NCBI GenBank assembly: GCA_003988855.1
Contig: QYAI01000025.1
Location: 124,001 to 188,000 of the forward strand
DNA: 64,000 bases
Reading direction: 5' to 3'
From: Arachnopeziza araneosa
Lineage: Eukaryota > Ascomycota > Leotiomycetes > Helotiales > Arachnopezizaceae
A model generated the notes under the pieces. The model did no database searches. It worked only from the letters and a program-made list of their open reading frames with translations, and was not told the DNA's origin. Position 1 is the stretch's first letter. Each line of letters opens with the position of its first letter. The translations under genes were made by a program, and so were the position numbers. Below are positions 23,091 to 35,657 of this stretch, one piece after another.

Positions 23091-24636
23091 TTATGCAGAA
23101 ATGGCCTCTTTCATGAATGGACTTTTCTCTCGAATTACTCGACCTTTCCAAACCAGCACAATCGGCGCAAAACTCAACACCAACGCTAGAAATGCCAACA
23201 AGCTGCTGGCCCATTGGAAACCTAGCTTTGTATACATGCTCTGGCTAGCAAGAGGTAGATATGCTGCAAACAAGTTCTCCCCAAAACATACTGCAGCTGA
23301 TGCACTAGCAGCATAATTAGTGTAAGCATCCGTAATATACATCATGATTGCCTGCATGACAACCATGCTGCCAAAACCCATGAGTAGGAGTCCTATCGTA
23401 GGAGCCCAGAAGGAAATATTCTCATAAGAAGTCCAGCCATAAATGAACAAGCCTGCTGTCAATCCTATGAAAGAGGCCGGGATAGCGAGGTAGAGTCTCA
23501 CTTCTGGGAGCTGCAAATACCCACCAACCACTCTGGCACCTCTTTTAGATGCTCTTTCGAAATAAGGGTCTCCGATAAAGGCACAACTGAGAAGCCCCAG
23601 TATCTCACCAACAACGATGGATGCTTGAACGAAGCCGGCTTGAGGTTCTGTGAAGGCGTAAAGAGTGCTGTAAACTTGTGGGACGGATTGTGTTGCCAAG
23701 AAGAGAAGTCCGTAAGAAAGCGCAGAGAGTAGTGTAAAAAAGAAGACAACGGGTTCGGTTGTGAGAAGAAGAAACGGGCGGAGAATGTTTCCGCTGAGGA
23801 ACAGCTTGAGTGATTCCACTCTATTGGCGCTACTGACAGTTTCTCCAGCAAGATTGCCGATTTTGAGATTAGAAGTAGGCTTCCGATTCCTTTTGATTCG
23901 CTTTGATAGAATCACAGGAAATCTCGTCTCAGGGAAGATCAAGAATATCACTGGAGCTGAAACGCCGTATACAATAAGCTGAATGTAAAAGATCCTATTG
24001 AATGTGAGTCATTCTTTCATAAGAAGAAGAATTAAATACTCACCATCGCCACGATAGACTCTGTACAATAGCACCCCCAATGACCGGCCCTATGCTTACA
24101 CCAGTGAGGAGGGCAAAAACATAGCACGATACTGGTAGACTACGTTCTGTAGCTTTCGCCCATATATCTGCAATGATCCCGTCCATAGCATCCTGAAGCA
24201 CCGCACCACAACAACCGGCGAAAAAGCGGCAAACTATCAAAGTTGCGAAGTTTTGTGCCACTGCTTGAGGAATAACAAAGATGAAAAACACAGTGTAAGT
24301 GAGGATGTATCCAGGCCGGGTCCCATAATCTTCCATAATTGGCAACACAACCATAGGAGCCAAGGCCCCTCCTGTGTTCCATGCGGTTACTGGCCAAACA
24401 GAATTTGGAAAGGTATCATCAGATACATTGAAAGCAGCATTGGTTTTGCTGGTGGCAGCCGTGAGTGCAGTCGCATTGAAGCCAACGATAAATGTCACAT
24501 AGCAAGCGATGAGAGTCGTGCGCCATTTTTGGGCCAGAGACCAGTTGAACGGGTTCTTGGGATCATCTTGGGCGGCCTGGTCTGGTGTATTGGGAGTGCT
24601 GTCATCTATGATCCCCTTATCTGAAGAATGTTCCAT
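23091..24636 (-). CDS. MFS transporter, DHA1 (polyamine/drug:H+ antiporter type)
   Basis: Exons are 24044..24636 and 23091..23994 (498 aa), with a 49-nt intron after LSWRW. The N terminus has the DHA1 signature DPKNPFNWSLAQKWRTT just before TM1. About 12 hydrophobic helices follow, with DGIIADIWAKATERSLPVS (motif typical of the TM4-TM5 loop) and GPVIGGAIVQSLSWRW (antiporter motif C region). A cytosolic loop rich in Arg/Lys (SKRIKRNRKPTSNLKIG) separates the two halves. The family exports drugs, polyamines or metabolites, or imports other solutes; the substrate cannot be read from sequence. It lies next to the AT-rich gene-poor block and has no biosynthetic neighbour. Confidence 0.88.
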
Positions 24637-25600
24637 TCTTTGCTCGACGAGAAGTGATCACTCGCTGGGTGAACGCGACGAGCTTGTCGAGTTTGAAGCT
24701 TATTGAGTGTAAGGGATTTTACTTAAAGCAGTCATTATGGGCAAGCTTGCGATAATTTAATTTTTTTCGAAGGAGAGTTATAGAGCTGGGGTAACATTCG
24801 AAAGCAATTCCATTTTCTTGGCACTTGATGTGATTGTAAGTATGGATTTGATCGTAGACTCATGCCTGACAGCCAACTATTATAAAACAATTCCGTATTT
24901 TTATTTTGAAGCGATTCAGAATCTACAATGATTCGAATCTTGTAAAGGGAATGAGAAGTCTATGGCAATGCCTCAATATGAGCTGCACGTGATAGCACCA
25001 CTAGCGCAGACCCACAAAAATTCTCAATATCATTCTTTCGCGAGCTTCAAATTTTCTTTTCCCTCTTTGTGCGGCGACAAGACTACCCCGTGTTACTCAT
25101 TACATCCTGCTCAACCTCCGCAAGGAGCATTAGCGTCCAATGATGTCGTCAAAAACCATTTGAGCGTCAGTCCTGTCACAGAGAGAACCAATTGCAACCA
25201 ACCTCTCATCTAATGCGCCGGATCGAGTTCGCACCCTGCGATTTGTCTTAACGGGCTCGTGGGGCTGCTGGATTCGGTGTCGGATAGAGGTTGAACATAT
25301 CAAATCATTTACGAATTTTAACTGAAGAGAAGGGAAGCGTGGATGTCATTAGGAGAGGCTTGATTTGGCATTCGACTAGGGAGACGTTATTTGAAGGCTC
25401 GACTAAGTCCTCATACGTGAATACTTCATGAAGTGCACTACAATCGCTTTATACATGTGAAACTGGGTTGGTATCTTAGAATGAGCATCGTATTTTTCCA
25501 CCAAAGACACATTTCGCATCTAAGGTTCAACGCCGTCCATGTTTCAGATCTCCTGTGCTGTATGCACCATCTCGTAACCTGTAATTGATGTCCCTCGCTA
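24637..25600. other. intergenic region upstream of the MFS transporter
   Basis: A 964-bp gap between two minus-strand genes. It should hold the MFS promoter (CACGTG at 24986) and the 3' UTR of the thioredoxin-PITH gene. No gene seen. Confidence 0.5.
24986..24991. promoter_or_regulatory. CACGTG E-box upstream of the MFS transporter
   Basis: Context GCACGTGAT, about 350 bp before the transporter ATG. A possible bHLH site, by inference only. Confidence 0.35.
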
Positions 25601-26764
25601 TCAATGCTCGTCTCCAACCTTTTCTAACTTCCCAGGGTCCCTTTTCTCTCCAGTCTCCCCAATGATTCTAACTCTATCCACCCGCACCTTTTCTCCCTCT
25701 CCATCGCCATCCACGATAAATAAGACCAGGCTAGTGACATTCTGGAACTTAACAAAACGGAGAGGAATAGTAGCTGTGCCAGTTGAATCCCAATCGTTCT
25801 CTGAAATTGTAATAGTCTGCGCCGCCGGCACGTCCTCTGCTTCTTCAAATCCAAGAATGTGTGGTCGATTTGTGTAAATAGAGATTGTCTTTGGTCGCAT
25901 AGGAGCATCTTCGTCATTTTCCGTGGGTGGCAGTGAGGTAATCTACATGACAGTCAGTAGCTGTTGATAATATAAAGTTCTACAGACTTACCTGAAGAGT
26001 ATGAACTTTCAAGGTGGACCGGAAGGGCATGAACATCATCAGCTGCTCATCTGTGTCGGTTTCTACCCAATCCTTAACTTTCCCATCAGGTGCTTTGCCC
26101 TTCTGCAATCCGCTGGGCTTGCCATCATCAAACAGAACTTGCACGCTGCCAAATTCACCATCTGAGTTGAGAAGTTCCAATCCTTTAACATCGATTTGGT
26201 CCGAAACATCATTGTATCCCCTTGGAAGGTCTCCCACACGCCAACCGCCACCACTGCTAGATCCGCCAAATCCTGAGGAACTGCTACCCTGTGCTTCCGC
26301 CGCCAAACTCTTGACTACAGCTTGTAGTTTAACGGGGTCTGCGCCTTGCACTGTTTCGACTACTTTGCCTTGTTTGAAGATCATAAAAGTAGGCATACTA
26401 TTGCGTCATTAGCAGTGTAACTCTTAGGCCTAGAGGCTGAGCTCTATGAAAAGAGGTAGTACTTACGCTGAGACATTATACTTGGCAGCTATCTCCTTTT
26501 GCGTGTCCACGTTGACTTTCACAAATGTAATATGATTTGGACGTGAGAGACTAGCAGACAGCTGTTCGTAGATAGGAGCTATCTGCTTGCATGGTCCACA
26601 CCAATCCGCGTAGACTACGTAGAGTTAGTAACTGTGGGATTAAACATAGCGGCTATCAGAGTAGCGGGGTTGGTGGGGTACACACAGTCAGTCACCACTA
26701 TCCTAGAAGATGCTAATAGTGTGGTAAACTGCCCTGGGGAGGCGATCTGAATAGTTTTCGACAT
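25601..26764 (-). CDS. thioredoxin-like protein with PITH domain (Txl1 type)
   Basis: Exons are 26686..26764, 26467..26614, 25992..26397 and 25601..25942 (324 aa); introns are 71, 69 and 49 nt. The N-terminal thioredoxin domain carries the active site YADWCGPCKQI, restored across the first splice, and the cis-Pro motif VSAMPTFMIF, restored across the second. A Gly/Ser-rich linker leads to a PITH domain (NDVSDQIDVKGLELLNSDG; later FVKFQNVTSLVLFIVDGDG). Family knowledge: Txl1/TXNL1 is a thioredoxin associated with the 26S proteasome through the PITH domain. The first two exons are too small to stand out as ORFs, but without them the protein would lack its redox site. Confidence 0.93.
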
Positions 26765-27488
26765 CTTGACCAGAGAGATATGGGTAAGATGTGTCGGTGT
26801 AGGTTTGGAAGGAATATGATTGTCAAGCAGCTAAGCAAACGCGGCAAAACGCCAAGCGAAAGACAGGCGGGAGCGAGGTTCGCGTCCCTCAATAACATCG
26901 CAGCCTCAATGTATTACTTTTCTCGTAGAAATGCTGGATATTGCTAGTAACGACACTTGGATTGATTTGATTATTGCTATGCACTCGAAATATCTTTGCC
27001 ATTTGTACTGCTATTCATGGTTCAATGTTTTTCTTCAGTTTGCCACTCAACCCTTACTGCTCATAGAGCCTGCAAGTATTGGTCTGATTGATTATGCCAG
27101 AGACAGTTGCTCTTAGGTATCTTGTTTTCTAAATGGTCATTGTTTCGTTTCGGAAGGCATGATATATATTTGGCTCATTGGAATAAAGTAGATGTCCATG
27201 ATTTTAATACACCGATTTTCTTATAATCAAATTAAGCAAACATAGAAGACAATCGTGATGCCTTTAAAGTTTGTATTTCGCAATGATCTTTATGTACACA
27301 AGTATTTAGGCGACAAAGTTCGTCATCCTTCTCGAAAACGTCGCGCTTCCTCCAGCAGTCAGCATCTTACAAGTGCAAACCGGGTATCCTGAAGGCGTCA
27401 AAGAATTGAAAGAGTGCCCAGCCAGTATTAGATTATCACCACCTCTCATAGCAGAAACCGGAGTTGCTCCATGTTGAAGTCACCATGT
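26765..27488. other. intergenic region
   Basis: A 724-bp gap between two minus-strand genes: promoter of the thioredoxin-PITH gene and 3' UTR of the small GPI-type gene. A 61-codon plus-strand ORF at 26931 has no recognisable features. Confidence 0.5.
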
Positions 27489-27847
27489 TTAAAAGAGCTA
27501 AAGTGAGCGTTAGTTGGCGGTGCTCTTGTTATGCAAGAGATCGACTTACAAGAGCAACACCACCTGCAACGAGCAGGCCGAAAGCGGAGACGCTGTTAAG
27601 GGATGCAGCACCAGTAGCATAGGCAATTGGAGAGCCGGTGCTGCTTGGAGCAGTCACAACGCCAGTGGATGCGATAGTGGAGGAGGCAACACCAGCGGAG
27701 GTGCTAGATGATGATGCGCAGGCATAGACGGTGACAGTCCTAGTTCTATAAGCATTCTGCATAAGAAACGTTACTTGAGGGTTCTGACTGAGCTGTGGCG
27801 ACGGAAGCCATGGTGGCAAAGGCAAGGGCTGCGATTTTGAATTGCAT
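27489..27847 (-). CDS. small Ser/Thr/Ala-rich GPI-type surface protein
   Basis: Proposed exons are 27789..27847, 27550..27739 and 27489..27497 (85 aa); introns are 49 and 52 nt. The first exon gives a clean signal peptide (MQFKIAALAFATMASVATAQ) joined to TVTVYACASSSS. The middle is low-complexity Ser/Thr/Ala/Gly with one Cys. The C terminus (SVSAFGLLVAGGVALLF) is a hydrophobic tail that ends at the stop, as in GPI-anchor signals, with a TGAAS stretch before it as a possible omega site. The last exon contributes only Leu-Phe-stop; its intron has GTAAGT, a CTAAC branch and TTTAG. The first intron has a weak GTCAGA donor. Without splicing the reading frame has neither end signal. No sequence family is recognised; cell-wall location is inferred. 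Confidence 0.7.
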
Positions 27848-29799
27848 CTTGAAGGTTGATTGCTCGGTTTTGGAGGAAGAAATTGATCTTAAGTTGATCT
27901 GAAGATGGAGGAGTTGTAGGAGTAAAGCGAATGTGTTTGAAAGAGCGAGTTATTGTGCTTGAAAAGACTGTGAGTGAAATGCGATGGAAGAAGAAGAAGG
28001 TAAATAGAAGGCACTGTGTTATTATTATACACGCGTCCAGTCCAATACTGCAACATCATTCACCTTCGTCCCCTTGAATCTCTTTGGCCCACAAGCGGAG
28101 ATGAAGTGTTCTATCCCTGTTCATCGATTGAGAGGATGGTCGCGATCTACTTTCAGCAAGTGGTCTTGCACCCCAAGAACATTATGCTGCCATCCTATCT
28201 AAAACCCTGCAACTGTTCCGTAAGTGTGTTTCGAAACAACAATCTCGAGAAACAATTCGTCAACCGAGATAAGTCTGACGAGTGTTATTTTGAAGATCAC
28301 AGAAATGGTCCTTGAAATAGTAATAGTGTAGATAAGGATGATTCGTTCAAGTAGCTTGGCCGTACAGAAACAATAATCTGCGTTCTGACAATCCAAATAG
28401 ACGGCTTGATATCCTAATAGAGTTCAACGTTGTTGTCGCGGGTACCTGCGCCCGGACCATCTACTGTAGCAATCAATCAATCGAAGATTGGTAACTGCGC
28501 CGCACTCTGACTCGTCAGCTCATTTGTTGTTCAACTGTGGCGTTTGGTCAGAGCGAGCAATGAGCTCGGTGCTCAGGAGTGTTATCAAAATTACGCATCT
28601 GCGGAGTCAGCATCCTACAGAGTAAAAATAACAAGAGGGGGCTCATCGCTGCTGGGTATGAGGGCCGAAGATCGAAACAAAATATATACTCATAAAGCCT
28701 TTGAAAATTTATCAAAGCATATTGACCACTGAAATAGCCAAGTTGCGGGAGGCAGGAGTATAAGGTTAGTTCACAAAAGGCATCGCTGGAACACCGCAGC
28801 CTGAGCAGAGGATATCGCAAAGAATGGAAGTACAATAGAAGTCTAATCTCGGATTGTAAGATATCGGTCAGCTTGGGTAGTGATATTCGCGATCTCAAAT
28901 CTACGAGGAGCTGAAAATGGTAGTAAACGACGCGAGACCTTAGTCCTGAAAGACTGTAAACTTATCAGACCATGATACGGCCTGGGGTGCGAAGGCCACG
29001 GTTCTATCAGCGAAACAGATAAACCAGACATCGAAGAGTATATAGTCACCCATAGAAATGACAATCTTGGATATAGTATCAAGTTTTAATTGTCGTTATC
29101 GACTGCAGAGAACCCGACCCGAATTTGGGCGTGCGCTGATCCGCCTGCCGTCCCCACGAGCAAGAAACACGGCACTGTAAACGGCAAGAGGCTGAGTTTG
29201 AGGGTAGAATAGATTGCCGTGCAGATGCCAGGCCAGTTCGGTCACAGTCTACCTCACTCTCATCTCGTCCGGCTGAGCGGAGATGTCCGGCGAATCACTG
29301 CAACCAACCTGATGGATTCAGGAGGATCGCACCCAAGATTCTCCGATATGTTCTCCATTCTGCTGACGGGTTCCATAGGTCATGGAGACCTCACATCACC
29401 ACGGGGGTGACGGGTCACTCACAAAGAACTGCTTTATAGCGAATGTTGGTTTTGCGTTGAACTCCGAAGAGTTTGTTGGAAGGAAAAGAATCTTCGCGGG
29501 CACGGAAAGTTGAAATATCAGATTCGCTTAGCGCACTCTCTCTTAGCGTCTACGTCGGTGCCCGTAGAGCCAGTGCTTCTACCCCACCATCCGAGAATCG
29601 CAGTCACGAAAATAAAACTGTGCCCCTCCTCCATTACCTCAGTCACCGAGCAAACAATTCAATTTGCACTTGTTCCGCAATCCTGAGTCACCTTCTCGTG
29701 GCCGACGATTGGCACATTGCCAACTCTCTTCTACATTATCTTCTGCGACTTTCTCCAGTTAACTCGCCGGTTTCTCCTTCACGTTGAGACGATATCAAA
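27848..29799. other. long intergenic region
   Basis: A 1.95-kb divergent gap between the GPI-type gene and ADE17. The ORFs are short and composition-random. I recognise no RNA gene or mobile element. The last few hundred bases before 29800 should be the ADE17 promoter and leader. Confidence 0.5.
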
Positions 29800-31727
29800 A
29801 TGGCATCGAGAAAAACAGGTTGGCTCGACAAGATCCAATTTTAGCTCGCAGCTGATCAGATCTATTAGCTATCATCTCGGTCTACGACAAGACTGGCCTA
29901 CTTGATTTGGCAAAGGGCCTCATCAAGCATGACGTCCGGCTTCTGGCCTCTGGAGGCACGGCCAAAATGATTAGGGAGTCTGGCTTTGCTGTTGAGTAGG
30001 TACATGATTGCTCGTATTGAACATGTGCTTAGCAATTCTTAGAGACGTTTCCGCAATCACTCACGCGCCCGAGATGCTTGCAGGCAGAGTCAAGACCCTC
30101 CACCCCGCAGTCCATGCCGGAATACTAGCTCGCGACCTCGCATCCGACGAGAAAGATCTTGCCGAACAAAACATCAACAAAGTCGACTATGTGATCTGCA
30201 ACCTCTACCCATTCAAGGACACAATTGCAAAGATCAATGTTACAATTCCTGAAGCTGTCGAGGAGATTGATGTTGGGGGAGTTACTCTGATTAGGGCCGC
30301 TGCAAAGAATCATGGCAGAGTGGTGATTTTGAGCGACCCTAAGGACTACCCCGAGTTTCTCCAAGAAGTCGAAAAGGGAGAAGTCTCAGAACGTAGCAGA
30401 AATCTTTATGCACTGAAGGCTTTTGAGCATACTGCGGATTACGATGCTTCAATTTCGGACTTCTTTCGAAAGAAGTACGCAGGTGATGGGACTCAGCAGT
30501 TGGCTCTTCGATACGGGGCAAACCCCCACCAGAAACCTGCAGCTGCTTTCGTGAAGCTAGGTGCTCTTCCATTTAAGGTATTGGGTGGTTCTCCAGGGTA
30601 TATTAATCTTCTGGATGCTCTCAATGCTTGGCCGTTGGTGAAGGAATTGAAGGCTGCTCTAGGACATCCAGCTGCAGCGAGCTTTAAGCATGTCTCCCCA
30701 GCCGGTGCTGCAATTGGGGTGCCTCTCACTTCGGATGAGCGAAAGGTTTACATGGTTGATGATATCGATGGATTAGAGACCTCTCCCTTGGCCCAAGCCT
30801 ATGCTCGTGCACGAGGTGCTGACCGCATGAGCAGTTTTGGAGATATGATTGCTCTAAGCAACATTGTTGACATCCCGACAGCAAAGATCATCTCAAGAGA
30901 AGTTTCTGATGGTGTTATTGCTCCAGGATACGAAGATGCTGCCCTCGAAATCCTAAAGAAGAAGAAGGGCGGTAAGTATCTGGTTTTACAGATGGATCCT
31001 GAGTACGAACCGGCTCCACAGGAATCAAGGACAGTGTATGGGATCACCATGACTCAACATCGAAACGACATCAAAATCTCTCCCAAGTCGTTCTCGTCAA
31101 TCATTACGCCTAAAGAATCCGGTCCATTACCAGATGCCGCTCTGAGAGACCTGACTGTGGCGACTATCGCTCTCAAGTACACTCAGAGTAACTCTGTTTG
31201 TTATGCTCTCAACGGTCAAGTCATTGGTCTTGGCGCCGGACAGCAATCTCGCATCCATTGCACGCGTCTGGCAGGCGAGAAGGCTGACAACTGGTGGCTT
31301 CGATTCAACCCCAAGGTTTTAGGAATCAAATGGAAGAAAGGCACCAAGAGAGCAGACAAGAGCAATGCCATTGATCTGCTCGTCAGCGGTCAGTTACCAA
31401 AGGATGGACCAGAGCGAGAGGGATATGAAGCTTTCTTTGAAGAGGTTCCTCAGGCTTTCACTGAGGAAGAGAGAAGAGAGTGGCTTGGAAAGTTGAATCA
31501 AGTTGCTCTTTCTAGTGATGCATTCGTAAGTAGTCTCAACTTGAATTTTGGCTTTGTGCTGATCGTCCCAGTTCCCGTTTACCGACAATGTTTACCGAGC
31601 TGGAAGATCGGGTGTGAAATATATTGCTGCCCCTACTGGCAGTCAGAATGACACTCCAGTCTTCGACACCGCAGAGAAGCTGGGTATCACCTTTGTAGAG
31701 CAAAGCATTCGTCTTTTCCATCATTAG
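29800..31727 (+). CDS. ADE17: bifunctional AICAR transformylase / IMP cyclohydrolase
   Basis: Exons are 29800..29818 (19 nt), 29869..29995, 30043..31525 and 31572..31727 (594 aa, normal for the family); introns are 50, 47 and 46 nt. The N-terminal IMP cyclohydrolase (MGS-like) domain reads AIISVYDKTGLLDLAKGL, LLASGGTAKMIRESGF, and GRVKTLHPAVHAGILARD. The C-terminal AICAR transformylase has LRYGANPHQKPAA, the catalytic Lys-His pair in SFKHVSPAGAA, and SDAFFPFTDNVYRAGRSGVKYIAAP (read across the last splice). It ends RLFHH. It catalyses the last two steps of de novo purine synthesis: formylation of AICAR with 10-formyl-THF, then ring closure to IMP, in the cytosol. The tiny first exon supplies the conserved start MASRKTAIISVYD. 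Confidence 0.96.
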
Positions 31728-33974
31728 TTCAGCGACGCCTTCGGACGAAATATGCACAAAATGGGGAGACCAGTAGATACCCCGAGTTAGATTTTTCCAT
31801 CGATCAGCGATTGACATTGTGATAAGATGCAATATCAAAACAGGTTGCGAACAAGGAGATACAAGGATAACTATTTCTTACGGTTTGAGAGAAGGAGCTA
31901 TAAATTTGCACTAGATGAATAGTTATCAGAGTCTCAATTAACAATCACGCCCAGGTAGATTGTCCTCCTCAAATGCATGGGCAAGTGTGTCAAGCTTATC
32001 ATTGTTTCGCATATCATCCATATATACTTCTTCTCCTAGATGTTCAAGAAAAAGGTACCGCGGTAGGGAGTATTTTGGATTCATGAGGCTCTTACGGAAT
32101 CGCAGCATCACATAGAGCCATTCCTGTCCTGTTGGCAGGGTCCTTCAGCACTTCCTGCAATGATAATTTGACAGATGGTAGCGTGCCAATTTAGCTGAAG
32201 CACCCAGGAATATCTCATGAGCAAGAATAGCCCAATCTCGGTACCAGAGATTCTTAATTGGGCTCCAGCGCGGAGGACGAGTAAATTTGGAATGATCCAT
32301 GGTAACGGACCCCGGTGATTAGTTTCGCCGGGTGATTCTGTCTCTTCGGCGGTTGTGTCTTGACTTGAAGCAGATGCTCAATCTCTCTGTATCATTTTCA
32401 AACTTGCAATCTCGCGTTGTTGCTGTCAAGTTGCTTGCTAGGCGCTGGATACCATGCTACTGAAGTCTGGGGACAGAGGAAGAAAATACTCTTATCGAGG
32501 TGGGATCAATGTGCCAATCACCCGATGCTGCAACCGTGTCTGTCTGCAAAGGAAACATGTCCAGAAAGGGTAGGGTTTGCACGCCCTCCCGGAAGATAAG
32601 ATCTCGGAAACAAACAATGGAAACGGCGGCGCACGAGGTTTCCAGAACAGGGCCTTGAAAGATCCGAGCATGTCAGCATTCTGTTTGGCGGCATCGCGAG
32701 TCTTCGAATCGGCTCTTTGGGGATCTGGGACTTGGTTCCTTAAAATAGATAGCCATCGCCCATCTAGTCTGACCTTGCGCACAACGATATTTCCCCCGCA
32801 ACCTGGCCGGACTATCAGCGCTAAGGTATGCACTCACCTTATTCCGGGCATATCCCCCTCTGACGAGGAGTTCCCGGATAGAAGAGGTCCAAATTGCCAC
32901 TCAGCATCGCAGGCGCCACGAATGCGGGAGCTTCGACGGGAGGAGAATGGCTGACAGGTGTCTCATCAGGATTCCGCAATGGACGACGATGGGATTTGCA
33001 GCGCATCCAGAAGGGTTTTCGTTCTCCGGAGGATTAACCGCTGGGTGAGGGTGATAGCTGCACACGGTGGATGAGCCTGCGCGTGAAACAGCGCTGTGAG
33101 TGGGAACACTGGGCCTATCAGCAGCGGCTGGGTTGGCTGGAGTCAGGGACCCGAGCCCCCCCCTGACAGCCTATTCACTGCCGCCCAACCAGGCGCCCGA
33201 TCACCCTCTGGCCGCACTCACGATGCAACATGGGTCCAGCGCACCTGGCCAATGGCCGCCCCGACTTGATTCATCTGCAGCGTGCACGCTCCCTAGGGCG
33301 CGAAGCTGCTCGGCTCAATTGGATGCTCGTCTTCCCCTCCAACTCGAATCCTCCAGGGCGGTAAAGGACAATGGACGCTGCCCGTCGTCTCTTGACATCG
33401 CAACCCATCGCAACCCATCGCATCCATCTTTTATCTTGCTGAGATATCTCGACTTGAAGATAGAAGCTGTGTGCTTCTGCTGCGTGGGAGCCATTGTAGC
33501 ACTCAGCCTCGTGGATCAGCCGCCGTCAATATCGACACAAAAAAGATCACCACCATCCCTCCCTCAAAGCGCTCGAATCGACACAAAAGCCAGGCGTCTA
33601 TTTTTGACCCAGTGCGCCGTCCGTTGCAGAGACCGCGGCTCGAGCCTATCAGGACCATCACTCTTCCTGGTCAGTTGCTGTCCAACGCGCCATACCTCGC
33701 CTCTCATCTCCCGCCTTGGAATTGATTGATTTTGGTCAGTAGCCTCAAAGGGCGTCTCAAATTAGATCGTGGCCCTGGGGCTCGCGCCTGCACAAAACCC
33801 GCTCCCTCCCCACCGGCTGAATTCCTGCGTCTTCCATTTCCTCGATAGCTGGTCTCTATCTGTAATTCTTTCATCTTCAAACTGTTTGTCTTGATTTAAG
33901 AGTCAGCTTACTCTCGTCCCCGGCCTACGGACCTCCGAGAGTTTTTCCTTTCATAGATTTGTTTTCCTTACACC
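31728..33974. other. long intergenic region and probable long 5' leader
   Basis: A 2.2-kb gap between two plus-strand genes. A 209-codon ORF at 33100..33729 is compositionally GC-rich but has no domain and overlaps direct repeats such as CATCGCAACC at about 33398-33420; I read this zone as promoter and 5' leader of the downstream gene. No other gene seen. Confidence 0.5.
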
Positions 33975-35657
33975 ATGTCCAGTCAGTACAACAATCTACC
34001 TTCCAGCTGGCCATACAAGGAACTGACGAGCGCCTCAGCATTCGACGAGAAGAAACGACCAACAGTATTCACACGAGAGAGAACATCCTCAAATTCTTCG
34101 GAAACCTCATTGAAGATCCCTCGCACACCTCGATTTGCTGAAGCAACGACGGTACACTCCCCCGTAGAAAGCAAATCTCCATTCGCAGATCCTCCTAGAA
34201 CTCAGTCCTATATGGCTCAATCACAGCCTTCGGATATTGGCTTCGGCTACATCTCACAAAATGATCCTGCGCGGCATTCCCAAGGTGTGCCAGTGGAGGT
34301 ACCTCTCACACCAGCATCACCGTTAAAGAGTGCCATGAGGGTCCCAGGAACTCCAGGGCGAAGAATCGACAACCCTCTAAGCCCTACCTTTCGAGAGGAG
34401 CAGATCCTAGAAAAGCATGAAGAGATGACGGAGAAGGAGCAGGCGAAAGATCTGGTATGAGCATTCCTTGACAAGTAACTGGCTGCAAACTAATTTTGAG
34501 TAGAAAATCAAGATGAGAGTTCGAATGGCAAAGTTCATTCTTCGAGGCGTCAACTTCAGCTGCAGTCTTATCGTTCTGTCCATGCTCTCCATGACATTTT
34601 CGATCTTTAACGCAACCAAGGCACTTCCAGCACGCAACAACCTTCCAGCATGGGCTGTAGGCACAAAGACATGGCCACAAAAGGTCGTCCTAGGTGTCTC
34701 CTGTGTATCACTGGCACTTTGTTTGGTTGTTTTTTGGAACTATTGGAGAGGTGGTCATAGACGAGCTGAAAAGGTTGCGGTCTATTACACTCTTTTTGCA
34801 GTCGCTTTCTTCATCTTTAGCACCGTCATGTGGGGTATCGCGGCTGGCATTCTTCAAGGAGCCAAGAACAATAGCAACAACAAGGACATTTGGGGTTGGT
34901 CCTGCGTTGACAACAAGAGAAAACAACTCTTCGATGAGAAAGTTGATTATGCACTAGTTTGCAGAATGCAGGTAAGGAAAACAGATATTCCTCTACTTAA
35001 ACCGTGCTAACCTTGGTTTAGAGTTGGTCCCTTGTTTGCTGTATCATCGAAGTCGTCCTTGAGAGTATTACTATCATCCTCTACTCGGTCGTCTTCTACA
35101 GATACTACTCCAAGCAACGTCTTCGCAAGTCTATGGACGTCCGCGACCGCGCTCGATCCGATCTCTACCTAGCTCAGCTCCGCTCCCAATCCGCACCCAA
35201 TACTCCCGGCTTCGGACCTCTCTCCCCATCCTACAGCCAGCACATCAAGTCTCCTCGCTTTCCACCATCTATTTACAACGCTAACTCCGCTGCTGCGGCC
35301 GAAGAAGGCTTTGCCGGAACTCGTTTCGTGGAAGCGAAACCTGCCTCAGAGAAGGTCGCCAAGCTCTTCGCCTTACAACCACCACCTATCAAGGTCCATG
35401 GTGCCACACCCAAGACACCACAGAACGGCTTCGAGGCCGCCCCAGCCAGAACAACAGAGCGCGTCATCGGACATGTTGCCGCAGCTCCTGGTGAGCAGAC
35501 TTATGATGCAGTTCCCATTCCAGGTGCCTACTCTGCACCATTAAGATCACCAGGGCTCAACCAGCCACAACACGCCCGATTTGGGAGTGTAGGCGAGGCA
35601 ATCACCAGCGATGCGCGGATCGAGAGCCCGCCAGGAAGTCCGAGGGGTTGGAAATAG
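33975..35657 (+). CDS. four-pass membrane protein, HAM-8-like
   Basis: Exons are 33975..34454, 34504..34971 and 35022..35657 (527 aa); introns are 49 and 50 nt, both in phase 0. Residues 1-165 are a Ser/Pro/Thr-rich cytosolic region. Four hydrophobic segments follow: GVNFSCSLIVLSMLSMTFSIF, VVLGVSCVSLALCLVVFW, VYYTLFAVAFFIFSTVMWG and VCCIIEVVLESITIILYSVVF. The loop before the last carries two Cys (WSCVDN, ALVCRMQ). The topology is MARVEL-like. The C-terminal about 185 residues are Ser/Pro-rich with TP and SP sites (APNTPGFGPLSPSY). The resemblance to Neurospora HAM-8, needed for hyphal fusion, is from memory and moderate; the topology is read directly. Paired SP/TP motifs suggest proline-directed phosphorylation. 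Confidence 0.82.

Noticed and set aside
33100..33729. 209-codon plus-strand ORF before the HAM-8-like gene
   Set aside because: No domain, contains direct repeats, and sits in the expected leader or promoter.
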